Shown one piece after another: positions 42,099 through 51,665 of a stretch of 64,000 nt of DNA. This DNA is from DATLFI01 sp035524895 (GTDB taxonomy: Bacteria; Acidobacteriota; Thermoanaerobaculia; Multivoradales; Multivoraceae). Within the stretch, counting starts at the first letter, position 1. Each line of letters starts with the position of its first letter. Under the pieces are notes generated by a model that had not been told where the DNA came from, made no database searches, and saw nothing but the letters and a program-made list of their open reading frames with translations. Location of the stretch: contig DATLFI010000265.1 in NCBI GenBank assembly GCA_035524895.1, positions 1-64,000 on the forward strand, in the 5' to 3' direction. Both the position numbers and the translations under genes were made by a program.

Positions 42099-43112
42099 AT
42101 GTCGTTGCACGTCCACTCCCACGCTCCCGTCCATGTCCACGACGGCGCCGACCGCGCCGATGCGGCGCCGCGCACCAGCCTGGGCAACGCGCGGCGGCTC
42201 GGCTTCGTGTTCGTGCTGGTCGCGGTCTACACGGTGGCCGAGGTCCTCGGGGGTATCTACACCGGCTCGCTGGCGCTCCTCGCAGACGCCGGCCACATGC
42301 TCTCCGACGTCGCGGCGCTCGGCATCGCGTTGACGGCGATCTGGCTGGCGCGCCGGCCTGCGACGCAAAAGCGGACGTTCGGTCTCTACCGCGCCGAGGT
42401 GCTGGGCGCGCTGATCAACGGCGTGGCGCTCGTGATCATCGCGGTATTCATCTTCGTCGAGGCGCTCGAGCGGTTCCGCGAGCCGCCCGCGGTGCTCGGC
42501 GGTCCGATGATGTTGATCGCCCTGGGCGGCCTCTTGGTCAACGTCACGGGGCTGCTGGTCCTGCGCGACGGGCACCGCCACAGCCTCAACGTCCACGGTG
42601 CCTGGCTTCACATGGTCGCCGACACCCTCGGCAGCGTCGGCACGATGGTCTCGGCTTTCTTCATCTGGCGTTTCGGTCTGCTCTGGTTCGACCCCGCGGC
42701 CTCGGTGCTCATCGCCTGCCTGGTGCTGTGGTCCTCCCTCTCGCTCATCCGCGAGACGATCGAGGTGCTGATGGAGGCGGCCCCGGCACGCCTGGACCTG
42801 GCGGCGGTGGCCGACTCGATCGCCGCCGACGGGGGCGTGCAGTCGGTGCACGACCTCCACGCGTGGACTATCGGTACCGGCAAGGAGGCGCTCACCGCGC
42901 ACGTCGTCGCGACCGAGGGCCACGGCCGCGACGAGGTGCTGGCTCGTCTGTGCTCGATGCTGCGCGACCGCTTTGGCCTCACGCACGTCACGCTCCAGGT
43001 CGAGCGCGAGGATGGGCATCGGTGCGACTGCGAGTGCCCGTTCGAGGGTGCTGCGAAGCAGGACGACGCGTCGAGTCGATCGGCCCCGCAGGTGGGGCTG
43101 GGGAGGAGGTAG
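42099..43112 (+). CDS. Cation diffusion facilitator (zinc/cobalt/cadmium exporter)
   Basis: A 337-residue inner-membrane metal/proton antiporter. The His-rich N-terminus (HVHSHAPVHVHDG) is typical of CzcD/ZitB-type proteins. Six helices follow. Metal site residues are Asp63, His66 and Asp70 in helix 2 (LADAGHMLSDVAALG) and His171 and Asp175 in helix 5 (HMVADTLGSVG). The C-terminal domain has VHDLHAWTIGTGKEALTAHVV, as in this family. A tail with four residues of the HRCDCECPF type may bind metal. It precedes the quinoprotein dehydrogenase gene by only 4 bp, so the two are probably co-transcribed. Confidence 0.93.
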   Translation: MSLHVHSHAPVHVHDGADRADAAPRTSLGNARRLGFVFVLVAVYTVAEVLGGIYTGSLALLADAGHMLSDVAALGIALTAIWLARRPATQKRTFGLYRAEVLGALINGVALVIIAVFIFVEALERFREPPAVLGGPMMLIALGGLLVNVTGLLVLRDGHRHSLNVHGAWLHMVADTLGSVGTMVSAFFIWRFGLLWFDPAASVLIACLVLWSSLSLIRETIEVLMEAAPARLDLAAVADSIAADGGVQSVHDLHAWTIGTGKEALTAHVVATEGHGRDEVLARLCSMLRDRFGLTHVTLQVEREDGHRCDCECPFEGAAKQDDASSRSAPQVGLGRR

Positions 43113-43116
43113 GCGC

Positions 43117-45195
43117 GTGGTGGCGAGCCCAGTCCGCGACCGGTGCCGCTCTCGGGCGGCGGTCGCTCTTCTGCTCTTAGCGGCCGCGTCGTGGGCGCCG
43201 ACGCGAGTCTTTGGGCAGGGCGGCTCCGATCCCACGACGGTACCGGCGGACACCGACTGGCCGAGCTTCGGCAACGATCCCCACAACTCCAAGTACGCGC
43301 CGCTCGACCAGATCGACCGCACCAATTTCGGTCGTCTCGAGATCGCCTGGCGCTGGCAGTCGCCGGCGCAGGAGGTGGCGAAGGCGAACAGGGCTGCCAA
43401 GCCGTCGCAGTTCAAGGCGATCCCGCTCAAAGTCGGCGACCGGCTCTACGTCGCGACCGAGATCGCCCAGGTCGTCGCGCTCGACCCGGGTACCGGCGCC
43501 CAGGTGTGGCTGCACGACCCGGAGAGCTGGCGCGGCGGACGGCCCGCCAACGTCGGCTTCCAGCACCGCGGCGCGGCGTACTGGTCCGGCGGTGGCAACC
43601 TCAAGCAGGCGCGCGTGTTCATCGCCACCCACGACCGCCGGCTGATCGCGGTCGACCCGCACACCGGCGAGCCGGTCGGCGGCTTCGGCGTCGACGGCGC
43701 GGTCGACCTGCTGCCCGACCGTGGTGCGACGCATTTTGGCCGCCGCGTGAACCCGCGGCTGCTGACGCACTCGTCGCCGCCGGCCGTGGTGGGAGACGTT
43801 GTGGTCGTCGGCTCGATCGTGCACGACGGCGCGGTGCGTCGCGAGGCGCCGCCGGGTCACGTGCGCGCCTTCGACGTACGCACCGGCGAGCTGCGTTGGA
43901 CGTTCCACACCATCGCTCAAGAAGGGGAGCCGGGTGTCGAGACCTGGGAAGGCGAGTCGTGGCGCTACACCGGCAACACCAACGTGTGGTCGATGATGGC
44001 GGTGGACCCCGTGCTCGGCACGGTGTACCTGCCGGTGTCGACGCCGACCAACGACTTCTACGGCGGGCACCGGCTGGGCGACAACCTCTTCGCCGAGAGC
44101 ATCGTCTGCCTCGAGGCGGCGACCGGCAAGCGGCTCTGGCACTTCCAGGCGGTGCACCATGGGCTCTGGGACTACGATCTGCCGACCGCACCCAACCTGG
44201 TCGACATCACCGTGGACGGTCGGCACATCCGCGCGCTCGCGCAGGTCAGCAAGCAGGGCTTCACCTACGTGCTCGACCGCGTCACCGGCGAGCCGGTGTG
44301 GCCGATCGAGGAGCGTCCGGTGCCGCCGTCCGACGTGCCGGGCGAGCGCGCGTCGCCCACGCAGCCGTTCCCGACCAAGCCGCCGCCGTTCGAGCGCCAG
44401 GGCATGACCGAGGACCAGCTCCTCGACCTCACGCCCGAGCTCTACGGCGAGGCGCGCGAGATCCTCGCTCGCTTCCGCAGCGGCCCGCTCTACACGCCGC
44501 CGTCACTCGGATCGGGCACCATCCAGCTCCCGGGCGCCGGCGGCGGCGCCAACTGGCCAGGCGCCGCGCTGGATCCCGAGACCAACACGCTCTTCGTTCC
44601 GTCGTCGACGTCGCCGTCGGTGCACCCGCTGAGCCAGCCCGACCCGGCGCGCTCCGACCTGGCGTACGTAGGCAGCTTCCTCGCGGGCGCGACCGGGCCG
44701 CGGGGGTTGCCGCTGGTGAAGCCGCCGTGGGGCAGGGTGACCGCGATCGACCTCGACCGCGGCGAGCACCTGTGGATGACGCCGAACGGCTGGGGACCGC
44801 GCGAGCACCCGGTGCTCGCTGGGCTCGAGCTCGACATGCTCGGCGGTGGCAGCGGTGCGCCCCTGGTGACCAGGACCCTGCTCTTCGTGACGCAGGAGCG
44901 TGGGCTCGGCGACGACGACACGCCGCGCCTGAACGTCTTCGACAAGGCGAACGGCGCGCTACTGGGTCACGTGCCGCTGCCGGAGAGCCCGTACGGCAAC
45001 CCGGTCACCTACATGCACCGCGGCCGGCAGTACATCGTCGTTGCCATCGGCGGCGGTCCGTTCTTCGGGGGCTTCAGCGAGGACGCTGCCGAGATCGACC
45101 CGGACCTCGCTCGGCTGCTGCAGAGGATGCCGGACAGTGGCACCACGCCAGAGCTGGTCGCGCTGGCCCTTCCGGAGACCGAGCCTCCAAGATGA
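43117..45195 (+). CDS. PQQ-dependent dehydrogenase (quinoprotein glucose/alcohol type), secreted
   Basis: A 692-residue periplasmic enzyme. The start GTG 43117, or GTG 43120, follows GGAGGAGGT at a good distance. Signal peptide core AVALLLLAAASWAPTRVFG. The propeller opens WPSFGNDPHNSKYAPLDQIDRTNFGRLEIAWRW and holds AVHHGLWDYDLPTAPNLVDI, near the expected PQQ/metal-binding site, and GGGANWPGAALDPETN. No haem motif is present, unlike the 8553-11135 enzyme, so an external electron acceptor is needed. It resembles soluble-domain glucose dehydrogenase-like proteins without the N-terminal membrane helices. It overlaps the next gene by ATGA. Confidence 0.88.
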   Translation: MVASPVRDRCRSRAAVALLLLAAASWAPTRVFGQGGSDPTTVPADTDWPSFGNDPHNSKYAPLDQIDRTNFGRLEIAWRWQSPAQEVAKANRAAKPSQFKAIPLKVGDRLYVATEIAQVVALDPGTGAQVWLHDPESWRGGRPANVGFQHRGAAYWSGGGNLKQARVFIATHDRRLIAVDPHTGEPVGGFGVDGAVDLLPDRGATHFGRRVNPRLLTHSSPPAVVGDVVVVGSIVHDGAVRREAPPGHVRAFDVRTGELRWTFHTIAQEGEPGVETWEGESWRYTGNTNVWSMMAVDPVLGTVYLPVSTPTNDFYGGHRLGDNLFAESIVCLEAATGKRLWHFQAVHHGLWDYDLPTAPNLVDITVDGRHIRALAQVSKQGFTYVLDRVTGEPVWPIEERPVPPSDVPGERASPTQPFPTKPPPFERQGMTEDQLLDLTPELYGEAREILARFRSGPLYTPPSLGSGTIQLPGAGGGANWPGAALDPETNTLFVPSSTSPSVHPLSQPDPARSDLAYVGSFLAGATGPRGLPLVKPPWGRVTAIDLDRGEHLWMTPNGWGPREHPVLAGLELDMLGGGSGAPLVTRTLLFVTQERGLGDDDTPRLNVFDKANGALLGHVPLPESPYGNPVTYMHRGRQYIVVAIGGGPFFGGFSEDAAEIDPDLARLLQRMPDSGTTPELVALALPETEPPR

Positions 45196-47186
45196 GCTCT
45201 CCCGCCGCGCGCGTCGGACCCCCAAAGGCGACTCGACGGCGGCGCATCCTCCTGCTCGCGGTCGGGACCGTCGTGGCACTCGAGCTGCTCTACCTGGTCG
45301 CGGCGCAGGTCTTTCTCTGGAGCCCATGGGGCCCCCATCGGATCAACCGTCGTCCCGAGAGGCTCCTGGTGTCGTGGGAGTCCGCTGTCTCGCCGCTGCC
45401 CGGCCTCGTCCGCCTTCGCGACGCCGAGATCCGTGGCCAGAATCGCAAGAGCCAGTGGCTCGTGCGAGTGGATTCTGCGTGGGTCTGGGTCGATCTGGTC
45501 CAGCTGCCGAGGCGCGTGTTCCATACCTGGTCGCTGCGCGCGCACGGCGCTGAGTTCTGGCTGCGCGAGAACAGCTTCGATCCCGACGCCGAGCCTTCGG
45601 AATCGGAGGCCTTCCCGCCCATCCCGGGTCTCGAGCTGCCGACCACCACGCCACTCGAGCGCCTGGTTCCGAGGCATCCCAACCGACGTCCCTGGCGCCT
45701 GAGCTTCGGCGGCCTGAGGGTGCGCGAGCTCCGCGACCTCTGGCTCGGTCGCTATCGGCTGTGCGCTGCGAGCGCGGTCGACGGCCGGCTCGACTTCGCC
45801 ATCCGCGGAGAGCTCGAGAGTCGGGGCATCCGGCTGCGCATCGAAGAGGGCACGCTCCTGGACGGAAGAGAGACTCCGGTTGCCACCGGCCTGTTCGTCG
45901 ATGCACGGCTGCGGGTCGATCCCTTCGATCCTGGCGACACACCGCCTGCGGAGATCTTCGAGAGGCTCGACGGCTCGGTCGGCGTGCGGGCTCACATCGG
46001 GAGCCTGGGCTTCCTCGATCCGTTCCTCCCGCGAACCGAGTGGCTCGATCTCGAGGCCGAGGGCGGCCTCCAAGCCCAGCTCGAGCTCGAGCGCGGCCAG
46101 ATCCAACCGGGCACGGCTTTCCGCGTCGAGGCTCGACCCCTGGTCGCGACCGTGGCGGGTCATCGCGTGCAGGGGACCGGGCTCGTCGACGGTGAGCTCG
46201 GAGCCGCAGCCGCACCGGGCGGAGTCTCGGCCGGAGCCTCGGCCGGAGCCTCGGCGGGGGCCTCGGCCGGAGCCTCGGCGGGTCGTGTCGACCTGCGGTT
46301 CGAGGACTTCACGGTGCACACACCGAGCGGTCGCGAGCTGGCACGCGGCGACGGCTTCGCGATCGCGCTGCTCACGGATCAGCTCGCCATCGGCAAGCCC
46401 ACCGACGTGCGCGCGACGATCGACCTCCCCAGCTCGGAGGTACGCGACCTGGGCGCGTTCGACGAGTACCTCCCGGCTCCGGCCGGCCTCGACCTGAAGA
46501 GCGGCAGCGGCAGGCTCGGGCTGCACCTCGAGGTGGACCATGCCTCCCGCTCGGGCCATGGGCGCATCGAGGCGAGCGTCGACGACGCCGTGGGCGAGTT
46601 CGGCGGCACCGGCTTCCGTGGCGACCTCGTGCTGACGGCCGAGCTCGACGAGATCGACACCACCGCGCGCAGCCTCACGGTGGCGCCGGCGGTCCTGCGG
46701 CTGGACGAGGTCGCCCTCGATCCCGGGGGTGGCGATACCGACTGGACGCGCGTTGCGGGCGACTGGTGGGGTGAGCTGGAGCTGGCGCGCGGCCGCTTCG
46801 ACTTCGCCGACGGCTGGCGCGCCCGCGGCGACATCGCGCTGCACCTCAAGGACAACCTGCCGGTGCTGGCGGTGTTCGTCGAGCGCAAGGCCTTCCTCGC
46901 GTGGTTCCACGGCTTGCTCGAGGCGCAGGACATCAGGGGGTCGGCGAAGATCGACGTCGCGAAACGGCACCTGCGGATCGAGGACCTCGCGATCGAGTCC
47001 GACCACATCCAGATCGCCGGCGACCTGTTGATGAGCGAGCCGAAGCGCAAGGAAGGCCTCCTCTTCGCGAAGTTCCGCGCGCTCTCCGTGGCTGTGGAGC
47101 TGTTCCCGGACGGTGAGCGCGACTGGAAGCTGACCCGCTCCCGGCGCTGGTTCGAAGCGCGGCGCGCCGAGCGGAAGGCGAGGTGA
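45192..47186 (+). CDS. AsmA/DUF748-like envelope protein
   Basis: A 664-residue protein with one N-terminal membrane helix (ILLLAVGTVVALELLYLVAAQVFLW), then a large strand-rich periplasmic region. Repeats such as VRLRDAEIRGQNRKSQWLVRVDSAWVWVDL and KIDVAKRHLRIEDLAIESDHIQIAGDLLM resemble AsmA-like/TamB-like bridging proteins that handle lipids between membranes; the assignment is by general character, not by motif. Its start overlaps the quinoprotein stop by 4 bases (ATGA), so translational coupling is likely. A 12-bp minisatellite (46221-46280) encodes an AGAS-type low-complexity linker around residues 345-363. Confidence 0.6.
   Translation: MSSPAARVGPPKATRRRRILLLAVGTVVALELLYLVAAQVFLWSPWGPHRINRRPERLLVSWESAVSPLPGLVRLRDAEIRGQNRKSQWLVRVDSAWVWVDLVQLPRRVFHTWSLRAHGAEFWLRENSFDPDAEPSESEAFPPIPGLELPTTTPLERLVPRHPNRRPWRLSFGGLRVRELRDLWLGRYRLCAASAVDGRLDFAIRGELESRGIRLRIEEGTLLDGRETPVATGLFVDARLRVDPFDPGDTPPAEIFERLDGSVGVRAHIGSLGFLDPFLPRTEWLDLEAEGGLQAQLELERGQIQPGTAFRVEARPLVATVAGHRVQGTGLVDGELGAAAAPGGVSAGASAGASAGASAGASAGRVDLRFEDFTVHTPSGRELARGDGFAIALLTDQLAIGKPTDVRATIDLPSSEVRDLGAFDEYLPAPAGLDLKSGSGRLGLHLEVDHASRSGHGRIEASVDDAVGEFGGTGFRGDLVLTAELDEIDTTARSLTVAPAVLRLDEVALDPGGGDTDWTRVAGDWWGELELARGRFDFADGWRARGDIALHLKDNLPVLAVFVERKAFLAWFHGLLEAQDIRGSAKIDVAKRHLRIEDLAIESDHIQIAGDLLMSEPKRKEGLLFAKFRALSVAVELFPDGERDWKLTRSRRWFEARRAERKAR
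46221..46280. repeat. 12-bp coding minisatellite, five units
   Basis: Five tandem units of GGAGCCTCGGCC (first GGAGTCTCGGCC, fourth GGGGCCTCGGCC; units three and five end in CGGCG) encode a repeated Ser-Ala-Gly-Ala linker in the AsmA-like protein. Unit length is a multiple of three, so copy-number changes keep the reading frame. Confidence 0.9.
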
Positions 47187-47360
47187 TCGTCCCGGAGGGG
47201 GAGCGGCTCCTCTTCGCGTGACGAGCTTCTCGTCTTCGCCACCCCTGGCGGGACCCGCTTTCCAACGGCCTCGCGAGGGCTACGGCGGCGGCTCCGTCGC
47301 CGACCACGTTTCGACATCGCGCGTCACGCCGCGTTCACGGCGTCCGCGGCGTCCAGCGTC

Positions 47361-48044
47361 GTGGCTGGCCAGAGCCGGCCGGACCTCTTCCGGTGCGAGG
47401 GCTGCGAGGCCATCCACGAGAACTCCTTCGAGGGCCTGGGATCGAGCACCACGATCCCGCCCGCCGGCGAGCCTGGCGAGCGCATGGTCCTGCGCGGCCG
47501 CGTGCTCGAGCCCGACGGTGAGACGCCTGCCGCCAGCGTCGTGGTCTACGCGTACCACACCAACGCCGCGGGCGTGTACCCGCGCCGTGGTGACGAACGC
47601 GGCTGGGACCGACGGCATGGCTACCTGCGCGGCTGGGTGCTCGAGCCCGACGGTGAGACGCCTGCCGCCGGCGTCGTGGTCTACGCGTACCACACCAACG
47701 CCGCGGGCGTGTACCCGCGCCGTGGTGACGAACGCGGCTGGGACCGACAGCATGGCTACCTGCGCGGCTGGGTGAAGACCGACGGCTCCGGCGAGTATCG
47801 GTTCGAGACCATCCGTCCCGCGCCGTACCCTGGCGGGAGAGCGGCCGCGCACATCCACCTCACCGTCAAGGAGCCAGACCGCAAGGAGTACTGGATCGAC
47901 GATGTGGTCTTCACCGACGATCCGGCGGTGACCGCCGCCTACCGAGCCCGTCAGCAGGACCGTGGCGGCTCCGGCATCGTCACACCCGAGCGCGGCGCCG
48001 AGGGCACCTGGCAGGTCCGTCGGGACATCGTCCTCGAGCCCTAG
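47361..48044 (+). CDS. Intradiol-dioxygenase-like protein with an internal 45-residue tandem duplication
   Basis: A 227-residue protein resembling the catalytic domain of intradiol ring-cleavage dioxygenases (protocatechuate 3,4-dioxygenase beta type). Fe ligands expected by family are the Tyr in GVYPRRGD, the Tyr in RPAPYPGG and the two His in AAHIHLTV. The segment VLEPDGETPAASVVVYAY to GYLRGW is repeated immediately as a second copy differing by only a few bases (47502-47636 and 47637-47771). The first Tyr-bearing module is therefore present twice. The start GTG 47361 is uncertain, and no export signal is visible. TAG 48042-48044 lies in a CTAG hairpin. Confidence 0.75.
   Translation: MAGQSRPDLFRCEGCEAIHENSFEGLGSSTTIPPAGEPGERMVLRGRVLEPDGETPAASVVVYAYHTNAAGVYPRRGDERGWDRRHGYLRGWVLEPDGETPAAGVVVYAYHTNAAGVYPRRGDERGWDRQHGYLRGWVKTDGSGEYRFETIRPAPYPGGRAAAHIHLTVKEPDRKEYWIDDVVFTDDPAVTAAYRARQQDRGGSGIVTPERGAEGTWQVRRDIVLEP
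47502..47771. repeat. 135-bp tandem duplication inside the dioxygenase-like gene
   Basis: Two adjacent copies, 47502-47636 and 47637-47771, each 135 bp (45 codons, frame-preserving). They differ at very few positions, for example AGC to GGC and CGG to CAG. This near identity points to a recent event, or to an assembly artefact. Confidence 0.92.
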
Positions 48045-48062
48045 GAGCCCACGGGCTCCTAG
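48041..48062. repeat. CTAG-repeat copy E, minimal 22-bp palindrome
   Basis: A pair of arms, CTAGGAGCCC and its inverse GGGCTCCTAG, meeting with only CA-type spacing, so only the ends of copies B and C are left. The TAG at 48042-48044 is the dioxygenase-like gene's stop. As RNA it would be a tight hairpin and probably acts as its terminator. Confidence 0.8.
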
Positions 48063-48106
48063 CCGAGCTTGGTCGCTGGACGCGCGGCGTATGCTTCGCC
48101 CCGCGC

Positions 48107-48724
48107 ATGATCCCGGCACGCGAAGCACTCGAGCGACTGCGCGCGGGCAACCGTCGCTTCGTCTCGTCCATCACCGACAACGGGGCGGCGATACCCGCTC
48201 CGCGACGCGCCGAGCTGGTGCAGGAGCAGCGACCGTTCGCGATCGTGCTCGGCTGCTCGGACTCGCGCGTGCCCGCCGAGATCGTCTTCGATCAGGGCCT
48301 CGGTGACCTCTTCGTGATCCGGGTCGCCGGCAACGTCGTGGCGTCTTCGCAGATCGGCAGCGTGGAATTCTGCGCCTCGCGCTTCGGCACCCGGCTGGTG
48401 GTGGTGCTGGGACACTCGCAATGCGGCGCCGTGCTCGCGACCATCGAGGAGCTGCAGCGGCCCGCGGAGAGCCAATCGCGCCACCTCCGCTCGATCGTCG
48501 ACCGGGTGCGACCCTCGGTCGAGGCGCTGCTCGAGACCGAGCTCCGCCACGATCCGGAGGAGCTGGTGCGCCGTGCCGTGCGTGCCAATGTCGCGGTGTC
48601 GGTGAATCACCTGCGATACGGCTCGGAGGTCCTGGAGCAGCTCATCCAGAACGAGGGTCTGGTCGTCGTGGGAGCCGAGTACTCGCTCGAGACGGGCGTG
48701 GTCGAGCTCTTGGAGGACGAGTAG
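48107..48724 (+). CDS. Beta-class carbonic anhydrase
   Basis: A 205-residue cytoplasmic zinc enzyme interconverting CO2 and bicarbonate. The zinc ligands are Cys50, His103 and Cys106 (VLGCSDSRVPAE, VLGHSQCGAV), with the Asp52-Arg54 dyad. RVAGNVVASSQIGSVEFCASRFGTRLVVV is the family core. The C-terminus ends in LEQLIQNEGLVVVGAEYSLETGVVELL, as usual for bacterial members. It converges with a secreted hydrolase gene, and 48725-48841 contains no gene. Confidence 0.94.
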   Translation: MIPAREALERLRAGNRRFVSSITDNGAAIPAPRRAELVQEQRPFAIVLGCSDSRVPAEIVFDQGLGDLFVIRVAGNVVASSQIGSVEFCASRFGTRLVVVLGHSQCGAVLATIEELQRPAESQSRHLRSIVDRVRPSVEALLETELRHDPEELVRRAVRANVAVSVNHLRYGSEVLEQLIQNEGLVVVGAEYSLETGVVELLEDE

Positions 48725-48841
48725 CCGACTGGGACCCGATACGCGGCAGGGTACGAGTCTCGATGATCAGGAGGTCGACGTGAAGGAAGCAGTGTAGCGA
48801 CACGACCGGCCGTGAAGCGGCGCGCGCGCGGCGGCGAGCGA

Positions 48842-49915
48842 TCAGCCGCCGGTCGTCTCCCTGCCTCGCAGCTTGCCGCCTGGGGCTCCGACCATCAGCT
48901 TCACCAGCTCCTCGGTCACATTCGGTTCGAGGCCTTCGGTGTGCCCCTTGTCGATGCGCACCACGTCGGCGACCACGCGACCGCCGGCGCAGCTCGGATA
49001 GCTCGTGACGTGAGCCGTGCCGGGTCGTGGAAGCCTGCCCCAAGCGGGAGTCGGCGGGTCCTGTCGCCGGGTGTCGAAGACGTACCCAGCCTTGGTATCG
49101 ACCACCTCTCGTGGCTCGCTCTGCGGGCCGCACTGGTACTTCTCGGCCCATTCGGATTTCTCCGGCAGGCCCTTCTCGTCCATCTCGAGCTGGCCGGTGG
49201 TGAAGACGAACGAGAAGTCGCAGGTCGGCTCGACGATCTGGAACGAAGGACGCGGCGCATCGGCGGTCGCAGCGCCGCCGGCAGGGCGGGTGGGGCGGAA
49301 GCCGAAGTCGACCCGTCCCGGCGATCCGCCGAGGCGACCGCCCGAGAGACTCAGGAAGCCGTCGACCTTGTCCGCGAAGAAGTCGCTGCACACGATGCGG
49401 CGCGAGGTCATGCCGCCTTGCGAGTGCCCGGCAAGCCAGAACGCCTTCACGTTCTCCTTGCCGATCCGTTCGAGGACCGAGTCCACGATGTCGCGCAGGT
49501 ACGGGTCGTCGACGTCGGTCCACACCTGCGTCGGCGAGCTCGGCGTAGCGACGACCAGGCGGTACTGGTCGACGAAGTCGAGGATCGGGAAGTAGTGGCG
49601 CTGCCAGTTCGCGTACGAGCCGCCGCCGTGGAGGCTGAGCACGAAGGTGACCTCCTCCCCGGGCTTCAGATCGCACGGGTAGTCGAGGAAGTAGGTGCGC
49701 CGGCTGTTCATCTCGACTTCCGGACCAGGGTTGATGACACGGTCCCCGGTGCAGTCCTGGTCGGGACAGTGGAGAAAGGCGGGCCGAGTGCAGGGTGTTC
49801 GCGAGAGCTGGAGCGTCTCCCCGGCGGTCTCCTGGGGAAACACCTGGCCGGCGGAGGCCAGCAGCCACAGCGTTCCCAAGAGCGGCAGCACGCGAATCGT
49901 CGTCTTTCTCTTCAT
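48842..49915 (-). CDS. Secreted alpha/beta hydrolase (PHB-depolymerase/esterase-like)
   Basis: A 357-residue exported serine hydrolase. GGAGAACGTC precedes ATG 49915. The signal peptide has core [30 protein letters not shown] is the oxyanion region, and Ser165 lies in [10 protein letters not shown], the catalytic GxSxG. Late [10 protein letters not shown] could hold the histidine. Four cysteines in [20 protein letters not shown] near the N-terminus suggest disulfides. It starts 14 bp after the carboxylesterase gene on the same strand, so they form a probable two-gene operon. Confidence 0.85.
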   Translation of the reverse strand: MKRKTTIRVLPLLGTLWLLASAGQVFPQETAGETLQLSRTPCTRPAFLHCPDQDCTGDRVINPGPEVEMNSRRTYFLDYPCDLKPGEEVTFVLSLHGGGSYANWQRHYFPILDFVDQYRLVVATPSSPTQVWTDVDDPYLRDIVDSVLERIGKENVKAFWLAGHSQGGMTSRRIVCSDFFADKVDGFLSLSGGRLGGSPGRVDFGFRPTRPAGGAATADAPRPSFQIVEPTCDFSFVFTTGQLEMDEKGLPEKSEWAEKYQCGPQSEPREVVDTKAGYVFDTRRQDPPTPAWGRLPRPGTAHVTSYPSCAGGRVVADVVRIDKGHTEGLEPNVTEELVKLMVGAPGGKLRGRETTGG

Positions 49916-49928
49916 GACGTTCTCCTTG

Positions 49929-51608
49929 TCAGGCCGGCGAGGACGGTTGCGGGCGTGGCGTCTCGCTGCGCCCCAGGATCTCGCGCACGGGCGCCATGTA
50001 GTCGTCGACGATCGCGGGCTCGGTGTCGAAGACCATGGTCGCCCGGCGCTTCGTGTCGTACTCCGGCCAGGGGAGCTCCGGTGTGCTCGGGTTGCCGGTG
50101 CGCGCGAACGCGACCCAGGCCCCGCTCGTGAGCTGCTCGAGCCGCCGGGTCTCCGGCGCGTCGCCCAGCAGGATGGGTCCCTTGTCGACGTTGTGGAAGA
50201 CGAAGGGGATCTCGATCGTATGCGGCGCCCGCAGGATGCCTTTGTCGACCGGCGCGTGCCAGCGGTACACCCAGAGGTAGGCCGGTGTCGGCTGTGCGCT
50301 CTTGCGCTCGCCGAGGCGGACAGACCCGCCGAACACGCGCGCCGAAGTCACGTCGGTGTAGAGATAGCGCGGGGGGTCGTCCGGACGCAGCTCCCGGAAC
50401 GCGGCGAGCAGCGCTTCAGCTTGCTCGCCGGGCAGCTCCGCGACACGCGCGACGAGCCCCTCGTCGGTGAGGTCGCGCCACCACGCGTGGCCGCAGTTGT
50501 AGAGCGTCTGCTCGTCCTGGGTGCAGCCGACCATGACCGGCACGCCCGCTGCCAGCGGCGACGCCTCCGGATCGAACGGGTGGTGGGCGATGTCCTCGCC
50601 GTCCATCACCGGGCCGTATCTCCTGCTCGCCTTGGCCGCTGCCGCGAGCAGGTTCTCCGCAGGGACCTGCTGCAGCGCTGCGACGTCGGTCCTCGAGAGG
50701 CCGAGCTCGGCGAGCAGCTTCTCGGCGGTCGCCGCCGAGGCTTCGGGATCGCCGCTGCGCAGCGCCGAGCCGCTCTGGATGCTCGCCTTGTGGAAGAGCC
50801 CGCGGGCGGCTGGCGTTGCGAGCAGGTTGCAGACCTTGGCGCCGCCTCCCGACTGCCCGAAGATGGTGACGTTGCCGGGGTCGCCACCGAAGGCCGCGAT
50901 GTTGTCGCGCACCCACTCGAGCGACGCCACGAGGTCGAGATGCCCGGCGTTCGCGGAGCGGGCATAGGCCTCGCCGCCGAGCGACGCCAGGTCGAGGTAG
51001 CCGAACGCGTTGAGCCGATGGTTCACGGTCACCACGACGACGTCGTAGTGCAGCGCCAGGTTGTGGCCGTCGTAGGCCGGCCAGCTCCCGGAGCCGTAGT
51101 TGAAGCCGCCGCCGTGGAGCCACACCAGCACCGGGCGATCTCTGCCGTCGCCGAGCCCCTTGGACCAGACGTTGAGAGCCAGGCAATCCTCGTGCTGGCG
51201 CAGGACGTCCTCGCGGCTCCCAAAGACCTGCCCCAGCGCCGGTCCGACGTTGCCCGGGTAGCCGACGGCCGAGCCGCCGCTGGCAAGCTGCATCGCCGAG
51301 TGTGCGTAGCGCATGGTGTCCGCGACGCCGGTCCACGGCTCGGGTCGGCGCGGCGGCATGAAGCGGAGCGAGCCCACCGGCGGCGCGCCGTAGCGCACCC
51401 CGAGGTAGGAGTGGACGCCGTCCTCGGTGAGCCCGCGCACGGGGCCGTTCGTGGTCTTCACCACGGGGCTCACTTGATCCGGCAGGGCGAACCCTCGCGG
51501 CGCGAACGCTGCGCCGAGCGTTGCGGTCACTCCCACCTTGAGGAACGCGCGGCGATCGACGGCGCGCTGTCGGCAGAAGCTCTGTTGGAAGCTGTTTGGA
51601 TCGATCAT
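49929..51608 (-). CDS. Tat-exported type B carboxylesterase
   Basis: A 559-residue esterase. The start at ATG 51608, after GAGGAGGTC, gives a twin-arginine signal ([20 protein letters not shown]). Family features are [56 protein letters not shown] and the serine in [10 protein letters not shown] (Ser253; the usual GESAGG is altered to GQSGGG). The catalytic His would be in the late [20 protein letters not shown] region. It hydrolyses carboxylic esters in the periplasm. The adjacent TetR regulator (51666-52433), upstream on the same strand, may control it. Confidence 0.9.
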   Translation of the reverse strand: MIDPNSFQQSFCRQRAVDRRAFLKVGVTATLGAAFAPRGFALPDQVSPVVKTTNGPVRGLTEDGVHSYLGVRYGAPPVGSLRFMPPRRPEPWTGVADTMRYAHSAMQLASGGSAVGYPGNVGPALGQVFGSREDVLRQHEDCLALNVWSKGLGDGRDRPVLVWLHGGGFNYGSGSWPAYDGHNLALHYDVVVVTVNHRLNAFGYLDLASLGGEAYARSANAGHLDLVASLEWVRDNIAAFGGDPGNVTIFGQSGGGAKVCNLLATPAARGLFHKASIQSGSALRSGDPEASAATAEKLLAELGLSRTDVAALQQVPAENLLAAAAKASRRYGPVMDGEDIAHHPFDPEASPLAAGVPVMVGCTQDEQTLYNCGHAWWRDLTDEGLVARVAELPGEQAEALLAAFRELRPDDPPRYLYTDVTSARVFGGSVRLGERKSAQPTPAYLWVYRWHAPVDKGILRAPHTIEIPFVFHNVDKGPILLGDAPETRRLEQLTSGAWVAFARTGNPSTPELPWPEYDTKRRATMVFDTEPAIVDDYMAPVREILGRSETPRPQPSSPA

Positions 51609-51665
51609 CGCACCTGCGACCTCCTCGAGGATCCGGCTCTCATGCATCCTCTGCCGAAGGCTCCG

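Noticed and set aside
45009..47006. 665-codon minus-strand frame opposite the AsmA-like gene
   Set aside because: Composition is that of a shadow frame. The plus-strand frame has a membrane anchor and is coupled to the preceding gene by ATGA.
43143..47186. One giant 1347-codon plus-strand frame
   Set aside because: Only its last part (from 45192) is coding; before that the frame overlaps the clearly real quinoprotein gene.
48757..48798. Five-codon mini-frame after AGGAGG between convergent genes
   Set aside because: Too short to support, and no gene follows that it could regulate on that strand.
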